Origin: an uncultured Christensenellaceae bacterium
GTDB taxonomy: Bacteria > Bacillota > Clostridia > Christensenellales > UBA3700
NCBI GenBank assembly: GCA_944380295.1
Contig: CALWHE010000008.1
Span: 1 to 64,000, forward strand
Length of the DNA stretch: 64,000 nucleotides
Direction of reading: 5' to 3'
The first letter of the stretch is position 1, and the number at the start of each line of letters is the position of its first letter. A program made the translations under genes and the position numbers. Under the pieces are notes generated by a model. It was not told the DNA's origin, searched no databases, and worked only from the letters and a program-made list of their open reading frames with translations. Below, in pieces: positions 43,367 to 51,806 of this stretch.

Positions 43367-43399
43367 GACCCGTTCCGCAGGCAGCGGAGCGGGTCTTTT
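43367..43399 (+). terminator. Terminator after the M28 peptidase
   Basis: GACCCG-TTCCGC...GCGGAG-CGGGTC followed by TTTT. Confidence 0.78.
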
Positions 43400-43517
43400 G
43401 TTTTTGCCGGGCTGCCGCTGCCGGCGGCGCGTCGATCGCGCGCCTGCCGCGCGGGCGCGGCAAAAAAGGGCGGAACGCCGGCGTCCCGCCTTTTTTCGCG
43501 CGCATATATTTTAATCA

Positions 43518-43546
43518 TTGACATGCCGGGCGATTTGTGATAAAAT
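43518..43546 (+). promoter_or_regulatory. Promoter of the aminotransferase-kinase-aldolase operon
   Basis: TTGACA (43518-43523), 17-bp spacer, TAAAAT (43541-43546), ~32 bp before the start codon. No operator palindrome is evident. Confidence 0.8.
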
Positions 43547-43577
43547 ATCGGTATTGATAAAATTCAGGAGGGTCAAT

Positions 43578-45296
43578 ATGAGCGACATCAAAAACTATTC
43601 CCTGAGTGAAATCGCTCCCGGAAGAGATTTTTCCCACTACGGCGTATCCCGTTGGGCAAGCGCCAAAGACATCAACAACAAACTCAAAGAACTGACGGAT
43701 CAGAACGTATTCTGCATCAGTGACGACGAATACAAAAAGATCTGCGCAGAATATTACGACGTCAAGTGCGCCGGCTCCAAAAAGATAACCGGCGAAGCCA
43801 AAAAATACATACCCGGCGGCGTGCAGCACAACCTGGCGTTCAACAAGCCTTTCCCCATGTGCATGGTCAAGGCGGAGGGCGCCTATCTTTACGACATAGA
43901 CGGCAACAAGTATACCGACTTTTTGCAGGCGGGCGGTCCCACCATTTTGGGCAGCAACTTCCCGGAAGTGCAGGAAAAGGCGATAGAGCTGATCAAGGAC
44001 TGCGGTCCCGTTACCGGTCTGTTCCACGAGGCGGAGCTGCTGATAGCCAAAGAGATCAACAAGCATATGCCCAACATAGAGATGTTCCGCATGCTGGGCA
44101 GCGGCACGGAATCCGTGATGGCGGCGATCCGCGTGGCGCGCTGCGCAACGCATAAAAAGCGCGTCATCAAGATAGGCGGCGCTTATCACGGCTGGTCCGA
44201 CCAGATGGTTTACGGCTTGAAGATACCGGGCACCAGGCAGTTTTTGGAGAGCTTCGGCATTCCCAACAAGTGCTTTGCGCTGATAGACGAAGTGCAGCCC
44301 AACAACCTGGAAATGCTGGAAGATTATCTCAAAGCCAACCAGCGCAAAGGCGGCACGGCGTGCGTCATCGTGGAACCCGTGGGTCCCGAGAGCGGCACGC
44401 GCCCCGTGGATTGGAATTACAACAAGGGCGTGGAAATGCTCTGCCGCAAATACGGCGCGCTGTTCATCTTTGACGAAGTGGTCACCGGTTTCCGCGTGGG
44501 CTTGGGCGGCGCCCAGGGCTTGTTCGACGTGCATCCCGATCTGACCATCTTCGGCAAGATAGTGGCGGGCGGTTATCCCGCAGCCGGCGGCGTGGGCGGC
44601 AAAGCCGAATACGTCAGCTGCATGGCGGCGGGCGTTGCCAGCGGCATGAAGAGGGCTTACGTGGGCGGCACCCTGGCTGCCAACCCGCTCTCCGCAATGG
44701 CGGGCTATTGCGCCATCAAAGCCATTGCCGAGCACGACGCCTGCGCCAAGGCGGGCAAGGCGGGCGACAAGCTGACGGACGGCTTGGTCAAGCTGTGCGA
44801 CAAATACGGGCTGCCTTATGTGGCATACAACCAAGGCTCCATCGTCCACTTGGAGTGCACGGGCGCGATGAGTTACGACTTCTCCAACAAGTGCCTGCTC
44901 AAATCTCTGCTGCCCATTTTGAAGAAGCAGGATATGATCTATGTGCGTAAAGAGGCAATGGAGATGATGGGCGCGGCTTACATGTCGCACGGCATCGTCA
45001 CGCTGGCGGGTTCCAGGCTTTACACTTCCATGGCGGACACGGACGAGGTCATCGACGAAGCGCTCGACAAGTTTGAAAACGTGTTCAAACTGATCGTGGA
45101 GCGCAAAGATCCGATGGAAACTTACGTTGCCAAGTATAAGAAAGAGCACGGCAAGGACAAGGAAGGCAAAGCCAAGAAGAAAGCGGCAAAGAAGGAAGCC
45201 ATAGCCAAGCGCAAGGCGGACGGCAAAGTTGCGGCTCAAAAGGCGACCAAGGATCTGAAAGTCCTCAAAGAAAAGATGAGATCGGCAAAGTGCTGA
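43578..45296 (+). CDS. Class III aminotransferase (glutamate-1-semialdehyde-aminomutase-like)
   Basis: PLP-dependent class III aminotransferase, 572 residues. Key parts: KKYIPGGVQHNLAFNKPFP, GTESVMAAIRVARCATHKKR (PLP phosphate), GGAYHGWSDQMVYG, FDEVVTGFRVGLGG (PLP Asp) and the catalytic Lys in IFGKIVAGGYPAAGG. It is not a plain HemL: about 100 extra residues include an N-terminal extension and a Lys/Ala/Glu-rich C-terminal tail of about 50 residues, probably helical. GGAGGGT precedes the ATG. It heads an operon with an FGGY kinase and two class II aldolase-like genes, so an amino-sugar, amino-polyol or sugar-aldehyde substrate is likely (inference). Confidence 0.85.
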   Translation: MSDIKNYSLSEIAPGRDFSHYGVSRWASAKDINNKLKELTDQNVFCISDDEYKKICAEYYDVKCAGSKKITGEAKKYIPGGVQHNLAFNKPFPMCMVKAEGAYLYDIDGNKYTDFLQAGGPTILGSNFPEVQEKAIELIKDCGPVTGLFHEAELLIAKEINKHMPNIEMFRMLGSGTESVMAAIRVARCATHKKRVIKIGGAYHGWSDQMVYGLKIPGTRQFLESFGIPNKCFALIDEVQPNNLEMLEDYLKANQRKGGTACVIVEPVGPESGTRPVDWNYNKGVEMLCRKYGALFIFDEVVTGFRVGLGGAQGLFDVHPDLTIFGKIVAGGYPAAGGVGGKAEYVSCMAAGVASGMKRAYVGGTLAANPLSAMAGYCAIKAIAEHDACAKAGKAGDKLTDGLVKLCDKYGLPYVAYNQGSIVHLECTGAMSYDFSNKCLLKSLLPILKKQDMIYVRKEAMEMMGAAYMSHGIVTLAGSRLYTSMADTDEVIDEALDKFENVFKLIVERKDPMETYVAKYKKEHGKDKEGKAKKKAAKKEAIAKRKADGKVAAQKATKDLKVLKEKMRSAKC

Positions 45297-45306
45297 CACA
45301 CCAAAA

Positions 45307-45330
45307 CGCGCCTCTCGCAAAGAGGGGCGC
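45307..45330 (+). other. Hairpin between aminotransferase and kinase genes
   Basis: CGCGCC-TCT...AGA-GGGGCGCG-type stem with a small bulge and no T run. It may protect or process the mRNA within the operon rather than terminate it. Confidence 0.5.
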
Positions 45331-45361
45331 GAACACTATATAAGCGTAAGCGGAGAAAGAT

Positions 45362-46897
45362 ATGAGCAAATACATAATAGCGCACGACATGGGCACCAGC
45401 TCCGACAAAGCCGTGCTCGTGGACTTTGAAGGGCAGATAATCTCTTCTCAGACGGAACCTTATCCCACTTATTATCCCGCGCCGGCGTTTGTGGAGCAGG
45501 ATCCCGCCGATTATTGGCGCGCGGTGTGCGAAGCCACCGCCAAGCTGATGGACAAGACGGGCACGGATCCCGACGACGTGCAGGGCGTGGTGTTTTCCAC
45601 GCAGGCGATGGGCATAATACCCATAGACAAATACGGCAACGTGCTGCACAACAACATCACCTGGGTAGACGGCAGAGCGGAAAAACAGGCGCAGTCCATC
45701 ATGAAGAAGTTGGGCGGCAAGCGCATTTTCACCCTGCTTGCCGGCACGCCCATCATGGGTAAAGACGTGGTGGCAAAGCTGATCTGGCTGAAAGAGGAGA
45801 TGCCCAGCGTTTATAACGACGCCAAATACTTTTTGGACGTGAACGGCTTTTTGAAGTTCAAGTGCACGGGCGAGGCGGTGGCGGAATATTCCGGTGCGTC
45901 TTCTTACGGCTTGGACACCAAAAAGAAGAAGTGGCTGGGTGCGCTCAAACTCACGGGCATAGACATGAAAAAGCTGCCTCCGCTGGTGAAGAGCACGGAT
46001 ATGGTGGGCAACGGACTTACCGAAGAAGCGGCAAAGGCGATGAAGCTCAATCCCGGCACGCCCGTGTTCGGCGGCTGTGACGACACGCAGGCGGCGGCGC
46101 TCGGTTCGGGCATGAACGGAGAGGGCGACATACACATTTATCTGGGCACTTCCGCCTGGGTGGGCGCCACCTCTTCCACGGAGACCAAGTTCAAGCACGG
46201 CGCGGCGGCGATACAGAGCGCGGACATAAACATGAACCTCATCGTGGGAGTGACGGAGGCTGCCGGTTCCAATCTGGAATGGATAAAAAATCAATTCTTC
46301 AAAAAGGAAGCGGAAGAGCTGGGCAGCGGCATATACGACTATATGGACAGCGTGATAGAGCATATCCCCGCGGGCAGCGAATATCTCATCTGCACGCCCT
46401 GGATGCTGGGCGAGCGCTGCCCCGTGTCTTCCACCACCACCAGAAGCACGCTCTTCAACATCGATCCCCGCCACACGCGCGAACATCTCATGCGCGCCGT
46501 GTATGAGGGCATAGGATACAATCTGCGCTGGATCTTGGAAAACTTCAAAAAGGATTACGGCTTCGGCGGCAGAAAGTTCAGGATAATCGGCGGCGGCGCC
46601 ATGAACAAAGCCTGGATGCAGATGATCGCCGACATCACGGACAACGAGTTCGCCGTGGTGCAGAACACGCGCAACGCGGGCGCCTTGGGCGCAGCCATCA
46701 TCGCGCTGATAGGGCTGGGTGAGATCAAGGGATTTTCCGAAGTCAAACGCTTTGTCAAAGAGGAAAAGACTTATCGTCCCAACCCCGCCAACAGGTATAT
46801 ATACGACGAGCAGTTCCAAAATTACAAGCGCATCTATTACAGCCTGAACAAGGCGTATAAATTGGCAAATTCCAACAGATTCGAAGGAGATGAATGA
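45362..46897 (+). CDS. FGGY-family carbohydrate kinase
   Basis: ATP-dependent kinase for a ketose or polyol, 511 residues. Two ASKHA/FGGY domains: IAHDMGTSSDKAVLVDFEGQ (phosphate 1), NNITWVDGRAEKQA (sugar-contacting), GCDDTQAAALGSG with IYLGTSAWVGA (phosphate 2), and RIIGGGAMNKAWMQMIADI with NAGALGAAI (adenosine). The nearest relations by eye are xylulokinase-like. Specificity is unknown. Its stop overlaps the next start (ATGA), so kinase and aldolase-like gene are coupled. GGAG precedes the ATG. Confidence 0.9.
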   Translation: MSKYIIAHDMGTSSDKAVLVDFEGQIISSQTEPYPTYYPAPAFVEQDPADYWRAVCEATAKLMDKTGTDPDDVQGVVFSTQAMGIIPIDKYGNVLHNNITWVDGRAEKQAQSIMKKLGGKRIFTLLAGTPIMGKDVVAKLIWLKEEMPSVYNDAKYFLDVNGFLKFKCTGEAVAEYSGASSYGLDTKKKKWLGALKLTGIDMKKLPPLVKSTDMVGNGLTEEAAKAMKLNPGTPVFGGCDDTQAAALGSGMNGEGDIHIYLGTSAWVGATSSTETKFKHGAAAIQSADINMNLIVGVTEAAGSNLEWIKNQFFKKEAEELGSGIYDYMDSVIEHIPAGSEYLICTPWMLGERCPVSSTTTRSTLFNIDPRHTREHLMRAVYEGIGYNLRWILENFKKDYGFGGRKFRIIGGGAMNKAWMQMIADITDNEFAVVQNTRNAGALGAAIIALIGLGEIKGFSEVKRFVKEEKTYRPNPANRYIYDEQFQNYKRIYYSLNKAYKLANSNRFEGDE

Positions 46898-47490
46898 TGA
46901 ACGAAAAACTCAAAGATTCCGTATCGATGTATTTCGACAGGCTCAGAGAATACGGTCTGCACGGCAACGGCGATTCCGTTTCCGTCCGTGCGGAAGGAGG
47001 TATGTATTTCGTGGACAACACGCGCGAGGTCAAATTTATCCCCGCGGGCAAGGCGGACGGAGAGGCGGCGCTGCATGAGGGCATATATGCCGCCACCGAC
47101 GCGCAGGCGGTGGTGCACGCGCATCCCGATTACGTCAACGCCGTATCCAAAGCGGGCGTGACCATACCCGCCGTGATAGACGACATGGCGCAGATAGTGG
47201 GTCCCACCTGCCGCACGGCAAATGACGCCGCGGCGGCGGCAAAAGAGCTGAAAAAGCGCAATTCCTGCCTGATAAAAGAAGACGGCGCCGTCACCACCGG
47301 CAGGACGCTGAACGAAGCGTTCACCTGCATGATGGTGCTGCAAAAGGCGGCGATCTGCCTGGTGAGCGGCAGCGTGCTGGGCGGCAACGTGGTTATCAAC
47401 GGCTTGGAAGCGCGCCTGATGAGGTTTGTCTACAAGAAGAAATACAGCAAGATAAACACGGAAAACAATCTGGAAAGGGAGGGCAAATAA
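46894..47490 (+). CDS. Class II aldolase-like protein with altered metal site
   Basis: 198 residues of the class II aldolase/adducin fold. The Glu and first two histidines of the zinc site are present (GEAALHEGIY, AVVHAHPDYV), but the usual third ligand in an NHG motif is replaced: the segment reads CLIKEDGAVTTGRTLNEAF. The TPTG substrate loop is also missing. It may be inactive or work together with the following, canonical paralogue as a mixed oligomer. The start is coupled to the kinase; the adjacent second ATG (46897) has better spacing to AAGGAG. Confidence 0.8.
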   Translation: MMNEKLKDSVSMYFDRLREYGLHGNGDSVSVRAEGGMYFVDNTREVKFIPAGKADGEAALHEGIYAATDAQAVVHAHPDYVNAVSKAGVTIPAVIDDMAQIVGPTCRTANDAAAAAKELKKRNSCLIKEDGAVTTGRTLNEAFTCMMVLQKAAICLVSGSVLGGNVVINGLEARLMRFVYKKKYSKINTENNLEREGK

Positions 47491-48153
47491 ATGAGCTGGA
47501 GCAAAGAAGAAGAACAGCGCCTGCGCCAAGTGGTAAAAGACAGCGGCGTAAAGCTCCTCAAAGAAAATCTGGTGCAGGGCACCTGGGGCAACATGGCGCA
47601 AAGACTGGACAAGGAATACATGCTGGTCACGCCCACCGGCTTGGACTATGAAGCCCTCACTCCCGAGGATATGCCCGTGGTGAGCATTGTCGATCCCAAA
47701 GTTTGGAGCAACGGCAAAAAGCCCACTTCCGAGCGCAAGATACACGCGTTTCTGATGCTCAATCGTCAGGAGATAAACGCAACCATCCACTCCCACCCTT
47801 ATTACGGCTCCATTTTCGCCTCCGCGCGCAAAGAACTGCCCGAAGAGGTGATGACGGAAGAGGAGAAAAAGTTGCTGGGCGGCAGCGTGCGCGTGGGCGC
47901 TTACGGCTTGCCGGGCACCAAAAAGCTCAAAGAAGGCACGGTAAAAGCCATGGAAGGGCGCAACGCCTGCTTTATGGCAAACCACGGCGTGTTCTGCGCG
48001 GGCAAAGACATGGAAGAGGCTTTTGAGATAATCCGTTGTCTGGAACGCGTGTGCAAGAGGTATATAGAGCAGCTCACCGTCAAAGCCACCGGCGCAAAGG
48101 AATACAGCGACGAGCTTTTGTTTGAATATTTTATAGAAAAGTGCGGGAAGTGA
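47491..48153 (+). CDS. Class II aldolase/epimerase family protein
   Basis: 220 residues, canonical class II aldolase fold (fuculose/rhamnulose-1-phosphate aldolase and ribulose-5-phosphate 4-epimerase relatives). Motifs: VQGTWGNMAQRL, VTPTGLDYEALTPEDM, catalytic Glu in PTSERKIHAFL, zinc histidines in ATIHSHPYYG, third His in FMANHGVFCAGKDMEEAF. It starts immediately after the preceding stop with GGGAGGG upstream. It likely cleaves the phosphorylated product of the FGGY kinase to DHAP (or a relative) plus an aldehyde. No isomerase or transporter is in the operon. Confidence 0.88.
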   Translation: MSWSKEEEQRLRQVVKDSGVKLLKENLVQGTWGNMAQRLDKEYMLVTPTGLDYEALTPEDMPVVSIVDPKVWSNGKKPTSERKIHAFLMLNRQEINATIHSHPYYGSIFASARKELPEEVMTEEEKKLLGGSVRVGAYGLPGTKKLKEGTVKAMEGRNACFMANHGVFCAGKDMEEAFEIIRCLERVCKRYIEQLTVKATGAKEYSDELLFEYFIEKCGK

Positions 48154-48569
48154 TAGACCCGGAAAAGGCGGAGCGGCTCAATCCGCTGACGTTGGCGTTT
48201 GTGGGCGACAGCGTGCAGACTCTCTATGTCCGCACCCGCCTGGCGGCGCGTTCGGACGTGAAAAGCGGCGCGCTGCACGTGAGCGCGGCGGCGATAATAA
48301 ACGCGTCCGCGCAGGCGAGGGCGGCGGAAGAGCTGCTGCCGCAGCTGCAAGGGGCGGAGGCGGACATATACCGCCGCGCCCGCAATGCCCGCACCGCGCA
48401 CAAGGCGAAAAACGCCGACATCGCCGATTATCACAAGGCAAGCGGGTTGGAGGCGGTGATAGGCTACCTCTATCTCACGGGCAACGATGAAAGACTGGAA
48501 TATATTCTGAACGCCGCTTTTGCCGGCGGAAAAAAGGAGGACGCATGCCACAAGTCAAACCTCACGTAG
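48141..48569 (+). CDS. mrnC: Mini-ribonuclease III
   Basis: RNase III-like enzyme without a dsRNA-binding domain that matures 23S rRNA ends; 142 residues. Catalytic-domain motifs: NPLTLAFVGDSVQTLYVRTR with the metal Asp, and KAKNADIADYHKASGLEAVIGYLYLTG. The start is GTG at 48141, with GTG 48150 also possible; both overlap the aldolase gene. Its end overlaps thyX by 25 nt, reading through the thyX ribosome site. In other Firmicutes it follows cysS; here the sugar genes take that place. Confidence 0.9.
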   Translation: MREVIDPEKAERLNPLTLAFVGDSVQTLYVRTRLAARSDVKSGALHVSAAAIINASAQARAAEELLPQLQGAEADIYRRARNARTAHKAKNADIADYHKASGLEAVIGYLYLTGNDERLEYILNAAFAGGKKEDACHKSNLT

Positions 48570-49297
48570 TTTTGCTCACATACACAAAAGATCCGGCGCA
48601 GACCATTGCCATGTCCGCCAAGTTGTGTTATTCGGACGCCACCATAGAAGATCTGAAAAGGGGCGTGGACGAGAGCGACGTGTCCAAGTTTTTGGCGCGC
48701 CTTGTCACCATGGGGCATCTTTCCCCCTTTGAACACGCCTCATTCACCTTTGGCATAGAGGGCGTTTCGCGCAGTTTTCTGGCGCAGGTGACCAGGCACA
48801 GGATAGCCTCTTTTTCCGTCAAATCGCAGCGGTATGTTGACGCCAACAAGAGCGGAGAATTCAATTATGTGATCCCGCCGGCGATAAGTGCGCTGGGACG
48901 GGAGGCGGAAGAGGAATTCAAGGAGCAGATGAGCCTCATGCACGGGTGGTATTGCAAGTGGCAGGAAGCGCTGGGCGGAGCGTGCGAAAAGTCCAACGAG
49001 GACGCGCGCTTTGTGCTGCCCAACGCCGCGGAGACCAAGATGACCATGACCATGAACGTGCGCGAGCTGATGCACTTTTTCACCGTGCGCTGCTGCAACC
49101 GCGCGCAATGGGAGATCAGAGAAGTTGCCTGGCGCATGCTTGAAGAAGTGCTCAAAGTGGCGCCGGAACTTTTTGTCACGGCGGGACCTTCCTGCGTGCG
49201 CGGCGCGTGCGGCGAGGGCAAGATGACTTGCGGCAAACCGCTTGAAGTGCGGGCAAAGCGCGAGGAGCTGAACAAAAAGATCGCGGAGAACAAATAA
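48545..49297 (+). CDS. thyX: Flavin-dependent thymidylate synthase ThyX
   Basis: Makes dTMP from dUMP with FAD and methylene-THF. 250 residues. Signature RHRIASFSVKSQRY (RHRxxS type), SPFEHASFTFGIEGVSRSFL, PNAAETKMTMTMNVREL and FFTVRCCNRAQWEIR. GGAGG precedes the ATG at good spacing. MrnC-ThyX-RlmB-SigH is a familiar Clostridia order. Confidence 0.96.
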   Translation: MPQVKPHVVLLTYTKDPAQTIAMSAKLCYSDATIEDLKRGVDESDVSKFLARLVTMGHLSPFEHASFTFGIEGVSRSFLAQVTRHRIASFSVKSQRYVDANKSGEFNYVIPPAISALGREAEEEFKEQMSLMHGWYCKWQEALGGACEKSNEDARFVLPNAAETKMTMTMNVRELMHFFTVRCCNRAQWEIREVAWRMLEEVLKVAPELFVTAGPSCVRGACGEGKMTCGKPLEVRAKREELNKKIAENK

Positions 49298-50013
49298 TGT
49301 TGATAGAAGGAAAAAACGCCGTGCGCGAGCATTTGAGCGCGGGGGGCACGCTTTCGCGCCTCTATGTGCAAAAGGGGCTGCACGGCGCGGAAGAGCTGGT
49401 GGAAAAGGCGAGAGCCGCCGGCGCGAGAGTGGTTTTTTGCGAGCGGCGCGAGCTGGACAAGCTGTGCGGCGCGGACAAGCACCGCGGCATTGCCGGCGTT
49501 GCCGACGAATACGCGTATTGCGAGGTGCGCGACATCGTCAAGAGCGCGCGCGACAAGGGCGAAAAACTCTTTATGCTCATCTTGGACGGCATAGAAGATC
49601 CGCACAATCTGGGCAGCATCATCAGAGCGGCGGAGTGCGCGGGCGTGCACGGCATAGTCATACCTGGCAGGCGCGCGGTGGGCGTGAACGCCACGGTGAT
49701 AAAGGTGTCTTCCGGGGCGGCGGCGCACATGAAGATAGCGCGCGTGACCAACGTCAACGACGTGATAAGAATGCTCAAAGAGGAATTTGTCACCGTGCTT
49801 TGCGCGGACATGGCGGGGCAGGACGTATACAAGACCGATCTCACGGGCGATCTGGCGCTGGTGATAGGCAGCGAGGGCTTCGGCGTGAAATCGCTCACGG
49901 CAAAGCTGTGCGACGCGGCGGTATCTCTGCCGCAGAAGGGCAAGATAAATTCGCTCAATGCGTCCGTTGCCTGCGGCGTGCTGTGTTATGAGGTGCTGAG
50001 GCAGAGAAGATGA
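49297..50013 (+). CDS. rlmB: 23S rRNA 2'-O-methyltransferase RlmB/TrmH family
   Basis: SPOUT-class RNA methyltransferase, 238 residues. A short substrate-binding N-domain (LIEGKNAVREHLSAG, HRGIAGVADEYAY) precedes the knotted domain with LILDGIEDPHNLGSIIRAAE, LVIGSEGFGVKSLT and KGKINSLNASVACGVLCYE. The start shares one base with the thyX stop (TAATG). Methylation of G2251 is the expected role from family knowledge. Confidence 0.93.
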   Translation: MLIEGKNAVREHLSAGGTLSRLYVQKGLHGAEELVEKARAAGARVVFCERRELDKLCGADKHRGIAGVADEYAYCEVRDIVKSARDKGEKLFMLILDGIEDPHNLGSIIRAAECAGVHGIVIPGRRAVGVNATVIKVSSGAAAHMKIARVTNVNDVIRMLKEEFVTVLCADMAGQDVYKTDLTGDLALVIGSEGFGVKSLTAKLCDAAVSLPQKGKINSLNASVACGVLCYEVLRQRR

Positions 50014-50552
50014 GCGAAAAGGAACTGCTGCGCCTGGCGGCGGAGGGTGACAGCCGCGCCATGGAAAGCCTGCTTACCGCATACATGGGCATGGTCAAGG
50101 CGCAGGCGCGCCGCTACTATATCGTGGGCGCCACTTATGAAGACGCTTCGCAGGAAGGCATGATCGGGCTTTACAAGGCGATCAGCACATACAAAGAGGA
50201 AAAGGGCAAATTTTCCGCGTATGCATACGCCTGCGTGAAGGCGGCGATATTGGACGCGGTGAAGGCGGCGTCAAGAGAGAAAAACAGACCGCTGAACAAT
50301 TACGTGCCGCTGGACAAAACGGAACTGGTGGCGGAAGAAGACCTCACGGAGGGCTTGGACGGCGGAGAGATAACGGAGAAGATATGCGCCTGTCTTTCAC
50401 AGGCGGAGAGCAGGATATTCTCACTTTGGGCAGACGGCATGAGTTATGCCGAGATCGCGCAAGAGGTGAAAAAAAGCGTTAAATATGTGGATAACGCTTT
50501 GCAGCGTATCAGACGCAAGGCAAAAAAAGTCTTGGGCAGGGAGGAGCTATGA
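50010..50552 (+). CDS. sigH: RNA polymerase sporulation sigma factor SigH
   Basis: Transition-state sigma factor driving early sporulation genes; 180 residues. Region 2: RRYYIVGATYEDASQEGMIG and KFSAYAYACVKAAILDAVK; region 4: SRIFSLWADGMSYAEIAQEV with the helix-turn-helix. The position behind rlmB supports it. The start overlaps the rlmB stop (ATGA) and its own stop overlaps the next ATG. Confidence 0.94.
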   Translation: MSEKELLRLAAEGDSRAMESLLTAYMGMVKAQARRYYIVGATYEDASQEGMIGLYKAISTYKEEKGKFSAYAYACVKAAILDAVKAASREKNRPLNNYVPLDKTELVAEEDLTEGLDGGEITEKICACLSQAESRIFSLWADGMSYAEIAQEVKKSVKYVDNALQRIRRKAKKVLGREEL

Positions 50553-51775
50553 AAAAAAAGACCGCAGCCGTTCTCACGGCGGTGCTGATAGCGGTGATAG
50601 CCGCGGCGGCAGTTTTGGGCGCGTGCACGAGCGCGACCGTGACGCTTGTATTGGACGGCGGCATTTATAACGGCAGCGACGAAAACGTGGTGCTGAGCGT
50701 GAGCGGCGGAGAACTGGATCTGGGCGAATATCTGCCGCAGAAAGACGGCGCGCAGATAAGCGGCTGGACGGATGAAGACGGCAACTTTTACGGCGCGCAT
50801 TCCCTCATCACCGCCACGGACGGGCTTACGCTCACCGCGGTGTTCGAAGGCGTGCTCGAATATACGCGCGTAGACGGCGGTTACAGCGTTTCCGCCACGC
50901 CCGGCTTTAAGGGCGTGAACGTGGTGATACCCGCGCAGGTGGACGGCATAGACGTGGTGGAAGTGGCGGAAAACGCCTTCAAGGACTGCACTTCCGTTAA
51001 AACGCTGCTCATACCGGACAGCGTCAAGTCCATCGGCAGGGGCGCGCTTGCCGGCTGCACTTCTTTGGAAAGTCTGATCACGCCTTTTGCCGGCGCAAGT
51101 GCGGATATCACCGATCAAAGCAACATGGGCATGTCGTATGTCTTCGGGTCGTCCGGCGGATCGAGTTGGAGCGGTCATTATCCGGCGCTTACCGCCATTT
51201 CCGTGACGGACGCCGCCACGAGCATACCGCAGGGCGCCTTTGAAAACATGAAAAATTTGCAGACGGTCAATCTGGGCGCCAATATCACGAGCATCGGCGG
51301 CAGCGCCTTTTCCGGCTGCACTTCTTTGAAAAAGATAGTTCTGCCCGAAAAGTGCGTGAGCATAGGCGCATATGCTTTCCGTGGCTGCACGGCGGCGGAG
51401 ATAACCGTCAACGGCGCGATAACACAGCTGGGAGGGAGTGCGTTTTTCTCCGCCGGAGTGATAAAGCAGATAACGCTGGGAGAAGGTTTGACGGTCATAC
51501 CGCTCAATTGTTTTGTGGGCAGCGGACTGGAAAAGATAACCTTTTCTTCCACGGTGACCACGGTGCAGTCTTCCGCTTTCCGCGACTGCACGCGTTTGAC
51601 GGACGTGACGGTGAGTTCCGCCGTGACGCTTAATTCGAGCGCATTCAGCGGCTGCGGCAGGCTGGAAAACAGCGGGCTCCACTTCTCCGCCAACGGCAAA
51701 TTCGTGCTTGCAGAGGGCGCGGAAAACGTCTTTGAGGGGACAAAAGTGGACACAGACGCGCTTTTTAACGCTTAA
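50549..51775 (+). CDS. BspA-type leucine-rich-repeat lipoprotein
   Basis: 408-residue predicted surface lipoprotein: signal peptide with lipobox VLGAC (Cys about 26), a short InlB-like region (QISGWTDEDGNFYGAHS), then LRR_5 repeats such as VAENAFKDCTSVKTLLIPDS, IGGSAFSGCTSLKKIVLPEK and VQSSAFRDCTRLTDVTVSSA. Such repeats mediate binding to host or microbial surfaces; the ligand is unknown. It is translationally coupled to sigH (ATGA), an unexpected partner. Confidence 0.85.
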   Translation: MKKKTAAVLTAVLIAVIAAAAVLGACTSATVTLVLDGGIYNGSDENVVLSVSGGELDLGEYLPQKDGAQISGWTDEDGNFYGAHSLITATDGLTLTAVFEGVLEYTRVDGGYSVSATPGFKGVNVVIPAQVDGIDVVEVAENAFKDCTSVKTLLIPDSVKSIGRGALAGCTSLESLITPFAGASADITDQSNMGMSYVFGSSGGSSWSGHYPALTAISVTDAATSIPQGAFENMKNLQTVNLGANITSIGGSAFSGCTSLKKIVLPEKCVSIGAYAFRGCTAAEITVNGAITQLGGSAFFSAGVIKQITLGEGLTVIPLNCFVGSGLEKITFSSTVTTVQSSAFRDCTRLTDVTVSSAVTLNSSAFSGCGRLENSGLHFSANGKFVLAEGAENVFEGTKVDTDALFNA

Positions 51776-51806
51776 CGGCGGGAATTTATAAATACGGAGG
51801 AGATGT

